Below, piece by piece: positions 37,408-46,269 of a DNA stretch of 64,000 bases; position 1 is the stretch's first letter, and every line of letters begins with the position of its first letter. Under the pieces are notes generated by a model, which worked only from the letters and a program-made list of their open reading frames with translations, made no database searches and was not told the DNA's origin. Position numbers and translations under genes: made by a program. Source of the DNA: Clostridioides sp. ES-S-0054-01 (lineage in GTDB: Bacteria > Bacillota > Clostridia > Peptostreptococcales > Peptostreptococcaceae); assembly GCA_021561035.1 (NCBI GenBank), contig CP067346.1, positions 1,023,001 to 1,087,000 of the forward strand. The letters are read 5' to 3'.

Positions 37408-37436
37408 ACAATTAAGATTATAAGAGCATAGTATTA
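37408..37436 (+). promoter_or_regulatory. Candidate sigma-K-like promoter of cdeC
   Basis: AC at 37408-37409, 17 bases and CATAGTATTA (37427-37436) resemble AC-N16/17-CATANNNTA with one shift in the last two bases. The octamer CATAGTAT is shared with the box before the tandem peptides. Confidence 0.45.
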
Positions 37437-37495
37437 ATTAGGCTTCAAAAAGCCAAAGACTTAATAAGAATCGCTTACAGGGAGGGCAATGAAAA

Positions 37496-38677
37496 ATGCA
37501 AGATTATAAAAAAAATAAAAGAAGAATGATAAATCAGCCAATGTCTACAATGAGTGAAGAAGTGTATACAGATGAAATAAATTCAGAGGACATGAGAGGG
37601 TTTAAAAAATCACACCATCATAATGGATGTAATACTGATAATAAGTGTGATTGTCATGATGATTGCAAGCCATGCAACCCATGTAAACCTAATCCATGTG
37701 ATGACAAGTGTGAATGCCATGACAGTTGTAAATGTGATTGCGAACCATGTCAAATGGATTCAGATGAATGTTTTGAAAACAAATGTGGACCAGAATGCTG
37801 TAATCCTATATCTCCAAGAAATTTCTCTGTATCAAATGCAGTGCCATTTGCAATAGAGGCTAATAGAATATTTGATACTATGCAATTCCAAACATTTACA
37901 GATGCAACTGGTCCAAATGGAGAGCCATTAACTTTTGAAACAGAAGTAGTAGAAGTATTTGGTTCAGTTCCAAGTGCAGGTCGTGCAAGTGTAACTATAG
38001 ACAAAATATGCTTAAGTAATGATGGAATCGTTATAGATACAGGAATGACGACTTTAGAAGATTTCGATTTAGACCCATTGGGAGATATAGTAGGAAGAAA
38101 CTGTGAAACAACTTTTGAATATGCAGTATGTGGAGAAAGAAACGCTGAATGCTGTAGACAAGGAAAAGGCAAATCAGTAGCTTATAAACAAAGAGGATTA
38201 ACTGTAGCAGTTCGTAATTTAGTATTAGAACTAAGAGGTAGATGTGGATGTACAGAATTCGTTGCATTAGCTTTCCCAGCAGTCAGAGCAGGAGGTGGAT
38301 CTAAGAAGAGAGTTGATTATGTAGAATTTACTTTTAACACACTTTCAGCACCAATATGCTTGCCAGCTGACGGAAGAGCTGTTACTTTAAGACAAGAATA
38401 CCAAACTAACTTAACTGTAGATTGTATAGGAAAATCTATATTAAAATTAGAATGTAATGAATGTTGTGAACCTTTCCATGAATTAATAATACCAAATGGT
38501 ATAGATTTAGTACTTTGCTTACAAGAAACAGTTAGCACATTAATAAGTGAGCAAATAGTAGTTTTAGCATCACCAAATCCAATCCAACCAAGACTTGTTG
38601 ATACTTTCGCTAAAGTATGTGATTTTTCGCAATGTGGACCTAATCATGGAAGTGGTAAGCCAAGTTGCCACAGATAG
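37496..38677 (+). CDS. cdeC: Cysteine-rich exosporium protein CdeC
   Basis: A 393-residue protein from ATG 37496, nine bases after GGAGGG. I count 33 cysteines (about 8 percent). The N-terminus has HHHNG followed by a dense cysteine region (residues about 45-100) with CKPCNPCKPNPC and two CHDSC-like units. The middle is a beta-rich domain, with further CC pairs near AECCRQGK and NECCEPF. This fits CdeC, which organises the C. difficile exosporium and links it to the coat. I recall the reference protein being about 405 residues, so this copy may lack a few repeat residues. It stands alone behind the 6S RNA terminator. Confidence 0.88.
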   Translation: MQDYKKNKRRMINQPMSTMSEEVYTDEINSEDMRGFKKSHHHNGCNTDNKCDCHDDCKPCNPCKPNPCDDKCECHDSCKCDCEPCQMDSDECFENKCGPECCNPISPRNFSVSNAVPFAIEANRIFDTMQFQTFTDATGPNGEPLTFETEVVEVFGSVPSAGRASVTIDKICLSNDGIVIDTGMTTLEDFDLDPLGDIVGRNCETTFEYAVCGERNAECCRQGKGKSVAYKQRGLTVAVRNLVLELRGRCGCTEFVALAFPAVRAGGGSKKRVDYVEFTFNTLSAPICLPADGRAVTLRQEYQTNLTVDCIGKSILKLECNECCEPFHELIIPNGIDLVLCLQETVSTLISEQIVVLASPNPIQPRLVDTFAKVCDFSQCGPNHGSGKPSCHR

Positions 38678-38725
38678 ATAGGTAGATATATAAACAGTTT
38701 AAATTATAAATAAAAATCATCTAAG

Positions 38726-38772
38726 GAAGGCTACCAAAGTAGATAATTTACATTGTTAGCCTTCACGTTTTT
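38726..38772 (+). terminator. Terminator of cdeC
   Basis: GAAGGCTA (38726-38733) and TAGCCTTC (38757-38764) pair, followed by ACGTTTTTAT. It lies between cdeC and the convergent flippase gene and may act weakly on both. Confidence 0.7.
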
Positions 38773-38776
38773 ATAC

Positions 38777-40099
38777 CTAACGTATAGATTTTAGTGATTT
38801 AAAAAGTACTATAGTATGTAATAGAGAAGTAAATATTGATACTATTGTCATTGTGTATATATATGCATAAATATTAAGCCCTGGGACAGGAAGAAATACA
38901 TATAAAGCTACTAGTTGAATTAGCATACCAACAATAGTATTTATACTTGAAGCTAATTCTTTTCTTATTGAATGTAAAATGCCAGATAGAGTTTGATTTA
39001 GTGACATAAATAGTGGAACTAAAAACATAGCTTTTAGATATTCTCCAGCAAGTGTATTTTTAAATACTAGTATACACAAATCTTTTCCAAAGAAATAAAA
39101 AAATATTGATGATAGTATACCTACAAATGAAGTTAGAAGTATAGAGTATTTGATTTTTTTTATAACGCTTTTACGTTTTCTTAGAGCTATTTCCTGTGAA
39201 ATAGTAGGTATTAAGTTTACAATAAGCGCTGAACCAACAGTAAAAGGTAAAAATATAAAAGGCATTACCATTCCACTGACAACACCATACATACTTAAGG
39301 ATTGCTGATAAGTCATTCCTGACAATGCTAATCTTGATGGTATCATCATAGAACTTATAGATTGCAAAAGTATGTTTGACATTCTATTACAAGTTATGGG
39401 AATGGACATTTTTAATGTTTCCATAGAAGAATTATAAAAATCTTTTATGCTTATAATATACCTATTGTCAAATGATGAATCTCGCCATAAGCAGATAAGC
39501 ATAAATATGATATTGCTCAATTCACCAATCGATATACCTAACAGGGCAATATAACAATTCATGGATTTATTATTTATATACATAACAAGTAAAAAAACAA
39601 ATAATATTTTACCGATTTGTTCAATAATTTGTCCAATAGCAGGGATTTTTACATTCTTTACACCATAGTAATATCCTCTTAGTACATTTGAAAGAGTTAT
39701 TATAACTATAGCAGGACAAACTGCTAGTATAAATAGGTTTAATTTAGCATCTTTTAAAAACTTAAGTGATAAAAAAGAACTATTGAAAGATGCAACTATA
39801 GATATAGCTAGTGCTACGAAGAATGATATATATAAAGTTGATATAAATAAAGCATTAGTATTGTGCTTATCGTTTAAAGCTTTTCTCTTTGCAACTAAAC
39901 AACTAAGTGCAGTAGGTATACCTGTTGTTGTAACGGCTAAGCAAATCATCAAAAAGTTAAAAATCATATGATAAATACCTAGACCTGTTTCGCCTAATGC
40001 TCTTGATAAGAATATTTTATATAAAAAACCAAATATTCTTACAACAAAATTAGATATAAATAAAATAACTGTTGATAGTACTAAATAAGGTACTTTCAA
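38777..40099 (-). CDS. SpoVB/MurJ-like polysaccharide flippase
   Basis: A 440-residue membrane protein of the MOP superfamily with about 12 to 14 helices. ISNFVVRIFGFLYKIFLSRALGETGLGIYHMIFN is the typical SpoVB start (first helix plus LGETGLGIY loop). TTG at 40099 (minus) is the start, after AAGGAGGTGATTTTTT. Members flip lipid-linked cell-wall precursors; SpoVB is needed for the spore cortex in Bacillus. The gene converges on cdeC and follows a broken PHP gene. Its ribosome binding site is buried in a hairpin. SpoVB versus general exporter cannot be settled here. Confidence 0.85.
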   Translation of the reverse strand: MKVPYLVLSTVILFISNFVVRIFGFLYKIFLSRALGETGLGIYHMIFNFLMICLAVTTTGIPTALSCLVAKRKALNDKHNTNALFISTLYISFFVALAISIVASFNSSFLSLKFLKDAKLNLFILAVCPAIVIITLSNVLRGYYYGVKNVKIPAIGQIIEQIGKILFVFLLVMYINNKSMNCYIALLGISIGELSNIIFMLICLWRDSSFDNRYIISIKDFYNSSMETLKMSIPITCNRMSNILLQSISSMMIPSRLALSGMTYQQSLSMYGVVSGMVMPFIFLPFTVGSALIVNLIPTISQEIALRKRKSVIKKIKYSILLTSFVGILSSIFFYFFGKDLCILVFKNTLAGEYLKAMFLVPLFMSLNQTLSGILHSIRKELASSINTIVGMLIQLVALYVFLPVPGLNIYAYIYTMTIVSIFTSLLHTIVLFKSLKSIR

Positions 40100-40141
40100 A
40101 AAAATCACCTCCTTATCTTTTAAATATATTCACAAGGAGGT
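40099..40141 (-). promoter_or_regulatory. Terminator-like hairpin that includes the flippase ribosome binding site
   Basis: On the minus strand CACCTCCTT (plus 40133-40141) pairs with AAGGAGGTG (plus 40106-40115 region), and the second arm is both the Shine-Dalgarno sequence of the flippase gene and the base of a stem followed by ATTTTTTT. The structure would stop incoming transcription or hide the ribosome site. The pairing is seen; the effect is inferred. Confidence 0.6.
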
Positions 40142-40149
40142 GTAAAAAT

Positions 40150-40399
40150 TTATAATTTTATAAATTCTGGTTTCAATTTATTAAATTTAGATACATATTT
40201 AAATCCTATATTTTTTAGTAATGAATATATGTAGTCAAACTCATACGCAACTTGACTTATATGATGTGAATCTGAGCCTGTAGTTATGATTTCTCCTCCC
40301 AAGTCTTTATACATTTGAAGGATATACTTTTATCATTTCTTCAATTGTAGATTTTCCGTCAGTAGAGAAACTTGAGTGCATGTGATAGTCGTAAAACAT
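40150..40399 (-). pseudogene. Remnant of a PHP-domain phosphatase (HisJ-like)
   Basis: On the minus strand ATG at 40399, after AAAGGGGAAATATTT, begins MFYDYHMHSSFSTDGKSTIEEM, the N-terminus of PHP/histidinol-phosphatase proteins, and stops after about 30 codons. A second frame then gives LGGEIITTGSDSHH and ends PEFIKL at 40150, the typical PHP C-terminus with its metal-binding GSDSH. The roughly 180 middle residues are missing and the two ends are joined out of frame. So an internal deletion destroyed the gene; the ends remain recognisable, which points to a fairly recent event. Confidence 0.8.
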
Positions 40400-40508
40400 A
40401 AATATTTCCCCTTTTTATAAAAATTTTGGTATTATATATACATACTAAATAATATCAAGTATGTATGAAAGCATCAATAAAATATAAATACAATGAGCGG
40501 TGATAAAT

Positions 40509-41954
40509 GTGGAAAAATACAGAATAGATTTAAGTGAGAAAAAGTTAACTAAATATATACAGATATTTAATCATATAAAAGAACTGATAATAAATAAAGA
40601 GTTAGTTGAACATGAAAAACTGCCTCCAATAAGAAAACTATCAAATTTTTTACAAGTAAATAATACTACTATAGTTAAGGTATATGAGCTTTTAGAAAAT
40701 GAAGGATATGTATATAAAATTGTAGGAAGTGGAACTTTTGTATCGAGTTCAAATTCTTATAAAAATAGTATAGATAACAGTAAAAATAAGATTATTGTAC
40801 AAAGAGAAGATTTAATTCATTTTGACAATGGAAATCCATCTAATGATATGTTTCCTATCGATTCATTTAAAAATGCTGTAAATATGGCATTATCTAAAGA
40901 TGGTAGTTCAATATTTGATTATGATGAAGGTCTTGGCTCTGAAGAATTAAGAGACAAGATGGTAGAGTATCTAAGTGATGGAAATATAAAAACTACTAAG
41001 GAAAATATTCAAATAATATCAGGTGCTCAACAAGGTATAGATATAGTTTGTAAAGGGCTAATAAGTTATTCAGACGTTGTTTTTATGGAAGAACCTTCTT
41101 ACAATGGAGCAATTGAAGTGTTTAAAAGTAGAGGTGCAAAAATAATATCTATACCTATGTTAGATGATGGTATTGATATAGGTATTTTAAAATTAAAGTT
41201 GGAAAAAATAAAACCGAGACTTATATATATTATGCCTAATTTTCAAAATCCAACCGGAATATCTTACTCAACGTATAAAAAAAAGAAGTTAATAGAATTG
41301 GCAGAAGAACATGATTTTTATATAATAGAAGATGATTTTATAAGTGATTTTGTTTTTGAGTCAAAAGATAATAGAACAGTTAGAAGTTATGATGATAAAA
41401 ATAGAGTAGTGTATATAAAGAGCTTTTCAAAAATACTTATGCCAGGTCTTAGGATAGGAATTGTAGAAATGCCAAATGAATTGTTAAAGAAAGTTTTATG
41501 GGCTAAATATTCATCAGATATATCAACACCGGGTTTAATTCAAAAATCAATGTATTACTATATGAATAATTTTGATTGGAAAAATTATTTGAGTTATATA
41601 GAGAATATATATACTGATAAGTACAAATTGGCAAAAAGCTTGATTAATGACCAATTGAGTGGTAAATTAAAAGTTAGAAAATCTTGTGGAGGAATAAACT
41701 TTTTTTTAGAATTACCAAGAGGATATACATCTCAAGCGTTTACAAGTTTTATGTTAAATAGAGGTGTATCAATGCTTCCAGGAACTTATTTTTTTGATAA
41801 TCTAGTAGATGATAGATTCTTTAGAATCAATATAGCTCGTCCAAGCATGGAAGAGCTGGAAAAGGGAGTATCTATAATAAGTGATAACATAGATGAGTTT
41901 TTTTGTGAATATAAAAACAAGTTAGATATAAAAAGCAATAAATTATTTTATTAA
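40509..41954 (+). CDS. MocR-type GntR regulator with aminotransferase domain
   Basis: A protein of about 481 residues. The start is GTG 40509, after GCGGTGAT, or GTG 40500, which would add three residues. Residues about 10-80 are a GntR winged helix (LPPIRKLSNFLQVNNTTIVKVY), and from about 100 to the end is a class I aminotransferase fold with the PLP lysine in VVYIKSFSKILMPGLRIG and NFQNPTGISYS. MocR regulators sense PLP or amino compounds. The target is unknown; the decayed PHP gene is divergent from it. Confidence 0.88.
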   Translation: MEKYRIDLSEKKLTKYIQIFNHIKELIINKELVEHEKLPPIRKLSNFLQVNNTTIVKVYELLENEGYVYKIVGSGTFVSSSNSYKNSIDNSKNKIIVQREDLIHFDNGNPSNDMFPIDSFKNAVNMALSKDGSSIFDYDEGLGSEELRDKMVEYLSDGNIKTTKENIQIISGAQQGIDIVCKGLISYSDVVFMEEPSYNGAIEVFKSRGAKIISIPMLDDGIDIGILKLKLEKIKPRLIYIMPNFQNPTGISYSTYKKKKLIELAEEHDFYIIEDDFISDFVFESKDNRTVRSYDDKNRVVYIKSFSKILMPGLRIGIVEMPNELLKKVLWAKYSSDISTPGLIQKSMYYYMNNFDWKNYLSYIENIYTDKYKLAKSLINDQLSGKLKVRKSCGGINFFLELPRGYTSQAFTSFMLNRGVSMLPGTYFFDNLVDDRFFRINIARPSMEELEKGVSIISDNIDEFFCEYKNKLDIKSNKLFY

Positions 41955-41982
41955 ATAAATAGAAGTTTTTTAGGAGGAAAAA

Positions 41983-42192
41983 ATGTTTGACAAGAAGAAA
42001 TTAGATAGGATTAATGAATTAGCAAAGAAAAATAGAGAGGGAATTCTTTCTGCTGATGAAATCAAAGAAAGAGAAATTTTAAGGAAAGAATATTTAGAAA
42101 ACTTTAGAGCCCACTTTAAATCAAGACTAGATAGTGTCAAAGTAGTTTCACCAGAAGAATATGAACAATACATGAAAAATAATAAAAATTAA
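41983..42192 (+). CDS. DUF896 (YnzC/UPF0291) family protein
   Basis: A 69-residue protein from ATG 41983 after TTAGGAGGAAAAA. LDRINELAKKNREGILSADE, then EREILRKEYLENFRAHFKS, is the two-helix DUF896 signature. The function is unknown; the Bacillus members are small cytosolic helix-hairpin proteins. It lies 20 bp before the aminopeptidase gene, so they may share a transcript. Confidence 0.88.
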   Translation: MFDKKKLDRINELAKKNREGILSADEIKEREILRKEYLENFRAHFKSRLDSVKVVSPEEYEQYMKNNKN

Positions 42193-42211
42193 AACTTAGT
42201 AGGAGGAAAAT

Positions 42212-43606
42212 ATGAGTTTAAAATATGAATTTAAGAATGCATGGGATGTTGAAAGAAAAGAAAATACTACTGAACAAATTATGCAATATTCTCGTGATTA
42301 TATGGATTTTTTAAGTAAGTCAAAGACTGAAAGGCTTTCAGTAAAAGAAATTATAAAATTGGCTAAAGAAAATAGTTATATTTCAATAGATGAAGCTATG
42401 GAAAAAGGAAGTATAAGTTGTGGTGACAAGATTTATGTTATAAATAAAGAAAAAGCAGTAGCACTTTTTGTAATAGGTAAAAATTATATAGAAAAGGGTA
42501 TGAAGATTATAGGAAGTCATATAGATTCACCAAGATTAGATTTAAAACCAAATCCGCTGTATCAAGAGGGTAATCTAGGCTTTTTTAAGACTCATTATTA
42601 TGGTGGAATAAAAAAATATCAGTGGACAGCTGTTCCACTTGCTTTACATGGTATAGTTATACTAAATGATGGAACAAAAGTTGATATATCTATTGGGGAA
42701 GAAGATAATGACCCAGTATTTTGTGTAACTGATTTATTGATTCATTTAGCTGGAGACCAAATGCAAAAGAAACTATCTGAAGGAATTAGTGGTGAAGCTC
42801 TAAATATATTGATTGGTAATATTCCTTTAGATGATGAAGAAAAAGAGCCTATAACAGCAAATATATTAAAGATTTTAAATGAGAAGTACGGTATAGTTGA
42901 AGAAGATTTATTAAGTGCTGAAATTGAAGTAGTTCCGGCTGGTAAAGCAAGAGATTTAGGATTTGATAGGTCAATGGTGTTGGGATATGGGCATGATGAT
43001 AGAGTATGTTCATACGCTGCTGTAAAAGCTATACTAGAAACTGAACAACCAGAATTTACCTCAGTTGCATTATGTGTAGATAAAGAAGAAATTGGTTCTA
43101 AAGGTAATACAGGTATGCACTCAAAGTTTTTTGAAAATACTGTGGCTGAACTAATTGCTTTAGAAGGAGATTATTGTGATATTAAAGTAAGAAGGGCTTT
43201 AGCAAATAGTAAGGTACTATCAGCTGATGTTTCTGCTGGATATGACCCAAATTTTGGAGAAGCATATGAAAAGAGAAATTCTGCATATATGGGAAATGGA
43301 CTAGTCTTAACTAAGTATACAGGTTCAAGAGGAAAGAGTGGATGTAATGATGCTAATGCTGAATTTATGTCAGAAGTAAAAAGAATTTTTAATAAAGGAA
43401 ATGTAGTATGGCAAACTGCTGAACTTGGAAAGGTAGACCAAGGAGGAGGCGGAACTATAGCCCATATATTAGCAAATCAAGGTGCAGAGGTTATAGATTG
43501 TGGTGTTGGAGTTTTAAATATGCATGCACCACATGAGATTGTCTCTAAAGTAGATATATATGAAATGTATAAGGGATATAAGGCATTTTTTAATATCAAT
43601 TTATAA
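42212..43606 (+). CDS. M18-family aminopeptidase
   Basis: A 464-residue zinc aminopeptidase. Metal and active-site motifs include IGSHIDSPRLDLKP, GYGHDDRVCSYAA, CVDKEEIGSKGNTGM with the catalytic Glu-Glu pair, SADVSAGYDPN and GVGVLNMHAPHE. These define the M18 aminopeptidase I/aspartyl aminopeptidase family. ATG 42212 follows TAGGAGGAAAAT. It releases N-terminal residues from peptides in the cytoplasm, as expected in an amino-acid fermenting organism. A strong terminator follows. Confidence 0.93.
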   Translation: MSLKYEFKNAWDVERKENTTEQIMQYSRDYMDFLSKSKTERLSVKEIIKLAKENSYISIDEAMEKGSISCGDKIYVINKEKAVALFVIGKNYIEKGMKIIGSHIDSPRLDLKPNPLYQEGNLGFFKTHYYGGIKKYQWTAVPLALHGIVILNDGTKVDISIGEEDNDPVFCVTDLLIHLAGDQMQKKLSEGISGEALNILIGNIPLDDEEKEPITANILKILNEKYGIVEEDLLSAEIEVVPAGKARDLGFDRSMVLGYGHDDRVCSYAAVKAILETEQPEFTSVALCVDKEEIGSKGNTGMHSKFFENTVAELIALEGDYCDIKVRRALANSKVLSADVSAGYDPNFGEAYEKRNSAYMGNGLVLTKYTGSRGKSGCNDANAEFMSEVKRIFNKGNVVWQTAELGKVDQGGGGTIAHILANQGAEVIDCGVGVLNMHAPHEIVSKVDIYEMYKGYKAFFNINL

Positions 43607-43634
43607 ATAAAAATATAAGCGTAATAAGTGAACA

Positions 43635-43685
43635 AAGACTGTTGTATAAACAATTTAACCTGTTATACAACAGTCTTATTTTTTT
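43635..43685 (+). terminator. Terminator after the M18 aminopeptidase gene
   Basis: AAGACTGTTGTATAA (43635-43649) and TTATACAACAGTCTT (43663-43677) are perfect 15-bp arms followed by ATTTTTTTG. Confidence 0.92.
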
Positions 43686-43759
43686 GTGAAAATAGCAACC
43701 TATCATACTGGAGAAAATAAAAGAAAATACTGTCAAATTAAAAATTATTTTAAAAAAAA

Positions 43760-43808
43760 TTGACAACGATTTCATCTTGTTATAATATGTAATAAAGAAC
43801 TTGTTATA
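43760..43808 (+). promoter_or_regulatory. Promoter and possible operator of the GntR/PTS operon
   Basis: TTGACA (43760-43765) is followed after 15 bases by TATAAT (43781-43786), or after 17 by TAATAT. CTTGTTATA occurs at 43776-43784 and again at 43800-43808, 24 bp apart and overlapping the -10 region, as expected for a repressor site. The regulator gene lies directly downstream. Confidence 0.65.
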
Positions 43809-43845
43809 TAATGTTATAAAAATGTTACATAGGGAGGTGAGCAAA

Positions 43846-44598
43846 ATGGATGAAAAGAAACAAAAAAAAGAAATGGATTTAGAAGTAAATTCCTTTGTTC
43901 CTTTATATCAACAACTATATGACAACATAAAAAAACAGATAGCATCTGGTATATATAAACCAGGAGATAAACTTCCCTCTGAAGGAGACTTATGCAAAGA
44001 ATTTAATATAAGTCGTATAACTGTGAGAAATGCACTTAATGAACTTGTGAAAGAAGATATATTATGTAAAAAACGTGGTAAAGGAACTTATGTAACAATA
44101 CCAGAGAGAATAGAAGCAACATGTGCAGGAAATAGTTTTACTAATTCTTGTCATCGTATTAATGCAAAACCAAGTACTAAAATAATCTCTGTTTTAATAA
44201 AAAAAGCTGATAAGCAAGTGGCTGAAGCTTTAAGTATTGAACTAGAAGAGAAGGTAATATGTATTAAAAGACTTAGATTAATAGATGAAGTACCTGTTAT
44301 CTTTGAAGTTGACTATTTTAGAATCGATTACATGTTTTTATTAAAAGAAGAACTAGAAGATAAGTCTTTAATGGAAGTTATATCTAATAATATAAGTACA
44401 TTACCTAAGCGTGTAGAAAATATATTTGAAGTGAAACATTCAACCAAAGAATATTCTGACCATCTTAAATGTGCAAGTAACATGCCACTATTGAAAGTAA
44501 GACAATCAGTGTATACAGAAAATAATGATGTTTTATATTACAATGAACAATTTATAAGAAGTGATAAGTACAAATATGCAGTGTCAGCAGAAATATAA
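43846..44598 (+). CDS. GntR/HutC-family (UTRA) transcriptional regulator
   Basis: A 250-residue regulator from ATG 43846 after AGGGAGGTGAGCAAA; the frame is open upstream but lacks a binding site. The GntR winged helix covers about residues 20-85 (GDKLPSEGDLCKEFNISRIT). A C-terminal UTRA ligand domain ends YNEQFIRSDKYKY. It sits 24 bp before the PTS IIA gene and probably controls that operon and itself, in response to a phosphorylated sugar. Confidence 0.9.
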   Translation: MDEKKQKKEMDLEVNSFVPLYQQLYDNIKKQIASGIYKPGDKLPSEGDLCKEFNISRITVRNALNELVKEDILCKKRGKGTYVTIPERIEATCAGNSFTNSCHRINAKPSTKIISVLIKKADKQVAEALSIELEEKVICIKRLRLIDEVPVIFEVDYFRIDYMFLLKEELEDKSLMEVISNNISTLPKRVENIFEVKHSTKEYSDHLKCASNMPLLKVRQSVYTENNDVLYYNEQFIRSDKYKYAVSAEI

Positions 44599-44622
44599 TC
44601 TATATTTAATAGGAGGACAGGT

Positions 44623-45036
44623 ATGAGAAAGATAATATTGGCATCTCATGGAGACTTTTCAAAAGGACTTTTAGATTCAGTAAAAATGATAGTAGGAGAT
44701 TTAGCAGATTGTGTTAGTTCGTATGGTTTGTATCCTGGGCAAAGTGCTTCAGATTTTGCTTTAGAATTAGAAAAAACAATATTAGAAAATAAAGAATGTG
44801 AATATATAATTTTATCTGATTTATATGGGGCGAGTGTATGTACAGCAATGTTAAGATTAACCAATTTACATAATGTTAAGTTATTTTCTGGAATGAATTT
44901 GAATATGGTATTAGAACTTCTTACAAGCTTTTCTGATGCATTAACAGTTGAAGATATGGACCAGTTAGTGGAAGAAGCTAGAAGGGGAATACAAAGTGTG
45001 ACGTTACAAATTAAAGAAGAAGAAGAGGTATTTTAG
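44623..45036 (+). CDS. PTS mannose-family IIA component
   Basis: A 137-residue protein with the EIIA-Man fold. His9 in IILASHGDFSKG is the phosphorylation site, and YIILSDLYGASVCTAMLRL matches the central strand and loop. It takes phosphate from HPr and passes it to the IIB protein encoded two genes downstream. ATG 44623 follows TAGGAGGACAGGT. The BtpA-like gene begins three bases after its stop. Confidence 0.9.
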   Translation: MRKIILASHGDFSKGLLDSVKMIVGDLADCVSSYGLYPGQSASDFALELEKTILENKECEYIILSDLYGASVCTAMLRLTNLHNVKLFSGMNLNMVLELLTSFSDALTVEDMDQLVEEARRGIQSVTLQIKEEEEVF

Positions 45037-45039
45037 TTT

Positions 45040-45783
45040 ATGGAAAAAAAGGGAATATTATCAGTATTTAAAAATAAAAAGCCGATTATAGCAATGATAC
45101 ACTTAAAAGGAGATACTCCGGAAGATATCTTTGAAAGAGCTAAAAAAGAGATTACAATTTTTGAGGAAAATGGTGTAGATGGGATAATGCTAGAAAATTA
45201 CTATGGTAATTACTATGATTTAGAAAGAATACTTGAGTATGTATCAAAAGCTAATTTGTCAATACCATATGGAGTAAACTGCTTAAATGTTGATACTATG
45301 GGATTTGAACTGGCAACAAAATATAATGCTAGCTATATACAAGTTGATTCTGTAGTAGGTCATGTTAAACCTAGAGATGAGGCTACTTTAGAAGAATTTT
45401 TTAAATTACAGCGTTCAAAATGCCCAGCGTATTTAATTGGAGGTGTACGTTTTAAATACCAACCAGTATTATCAGAAAATAATATTGAAGAAGATTTAAA
45501 AATAGGGATGACAAGATGTGATGCTATAGCAGTTACAGAAAACGCTACAGGGCAAGAAACATCAATGGAAAAAATAGAACTGTTTCGTAAAAATCTAGGG
45601 GATTTCCCACTAGTTATAGCTGCTGGAGTTACATTAGAAAATGCCAAAAAACAGCTTGAACTAGGAGATATGGCAATAATAGGAAGTTACTTTAAAGATA
45701 ATTACAAAGATTTTGGGGATGTTAGTGTAAAACACGTGAAAACATTCATGGATGAAATAAAAAAAATTAGGGAGGAATTATAA
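45040..45783 (+). CDS. BtpA/SgcQ-family TIM-barrel protein
   Basis: A 247-residue protein of the BtpA family (PF03437), named from a photosystem I assembly factor; its Escherichia coli relative SgcQ belongs to a PTS operon. Signatures are KPIIAMIHLKGDTPEDI, NGVDGIMLENYYGNYY, PYGVNCLNVD and a C-terminal IGSYFKDNYKDFGDVSVKHV. It is embedded between IIA and IIB genes, with ATG three bases after one stop and its stop overlapping the next ATG. An enzyme acting on the imported sugar phosphate is the likeliest role; no reaction is established here. Confidence 0.82.
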   Translation: MEKKGILSVFKNKKPIIAMIHLKGDTPEDIFERAKKEITIFEENGVDGIMLENYYGNYYDLERILEYVSKANLSIPYGVNCLNVDTMGFELATKYNASYIQVDSVVGHVKPRDEATLEEFFKLQRSKCPAYLIGGVRFKYQPVLSENNIEEDLKIGMTRCDAIAVTENATGQETSMEKIELFRKNLGDFPLVIAAGVTLENAKKQLELGDMAIIGSYFKDNYKDFGDVSVKHVKTFMDEIKKIREEL

Positions 45784-46253
45784 TGATTAAATTAGTAAGA
45801 GTAGACCACAGACTTATACATGGACAAGTAGCATTTACATGGACAAAGTTTTTAAGTACAGACTGTATATTGATAGCAAGTGATAAACTATTAAAGGATG
45901 AATTAAGAATGGCAGGGCTTAGAATGGCTAAACCATCTAATGTTAAGCTTGTAATGAAAAGCATAGCAGATTCTATAAAAGCACTTAACTCAGGTGTTAC
46001 TGATAAATATAATTTATTGATACTTTGTGAATCTGTAGAAGATGTTTATAGACTAGCTAAAGAGGTAAAAGCTATTAAATCTATAAACCTTGGCGGAACA
46101 AAATCAGATGATAATCGTGAAAACATATCTAAGGCAGTGCATGTATCAAAAGATGATATAAATATGATTAAAGAATTAGATTCAGAAGGCGTAAATGTAT
46201 TTGTACAGTTGGTTCCTGATGATGATGTTACGAATGTAATGAAATTAATATAA
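45783..46253 (+). CDS. PTS mannose/sorbose-family IIB component
   Basis: A 156-residue IIB protein. VRVDHRLIHGQVAFTW holds the phosphorylated histidine (His13), and MAGLRMAKPSNVKLV and a C-terminal GVNVFVQLVPDDDV match the family. It receives phosphate from IIA and transfers it to the sugar during transport. The ATG overlaps the BtpA-like stop by one base (TAATG). Confidence 0.92.
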   Translation: MIKLVRVDHRLIHGQVAFTWTKFLSTDCILIASDKLLKDELRMAGLRMAKPSNVKLVMKSIADSIKALNSGVTDKYNLLILCESVEDVYRLAKEVKAIKSINLGGTKSDDNRENISKAVHVSKDDINMIKELDSEGVNVFVQLVPDDDVTNVMKLI

Positions 46254-46269
46254 TTTTAGGGGGATGAAA

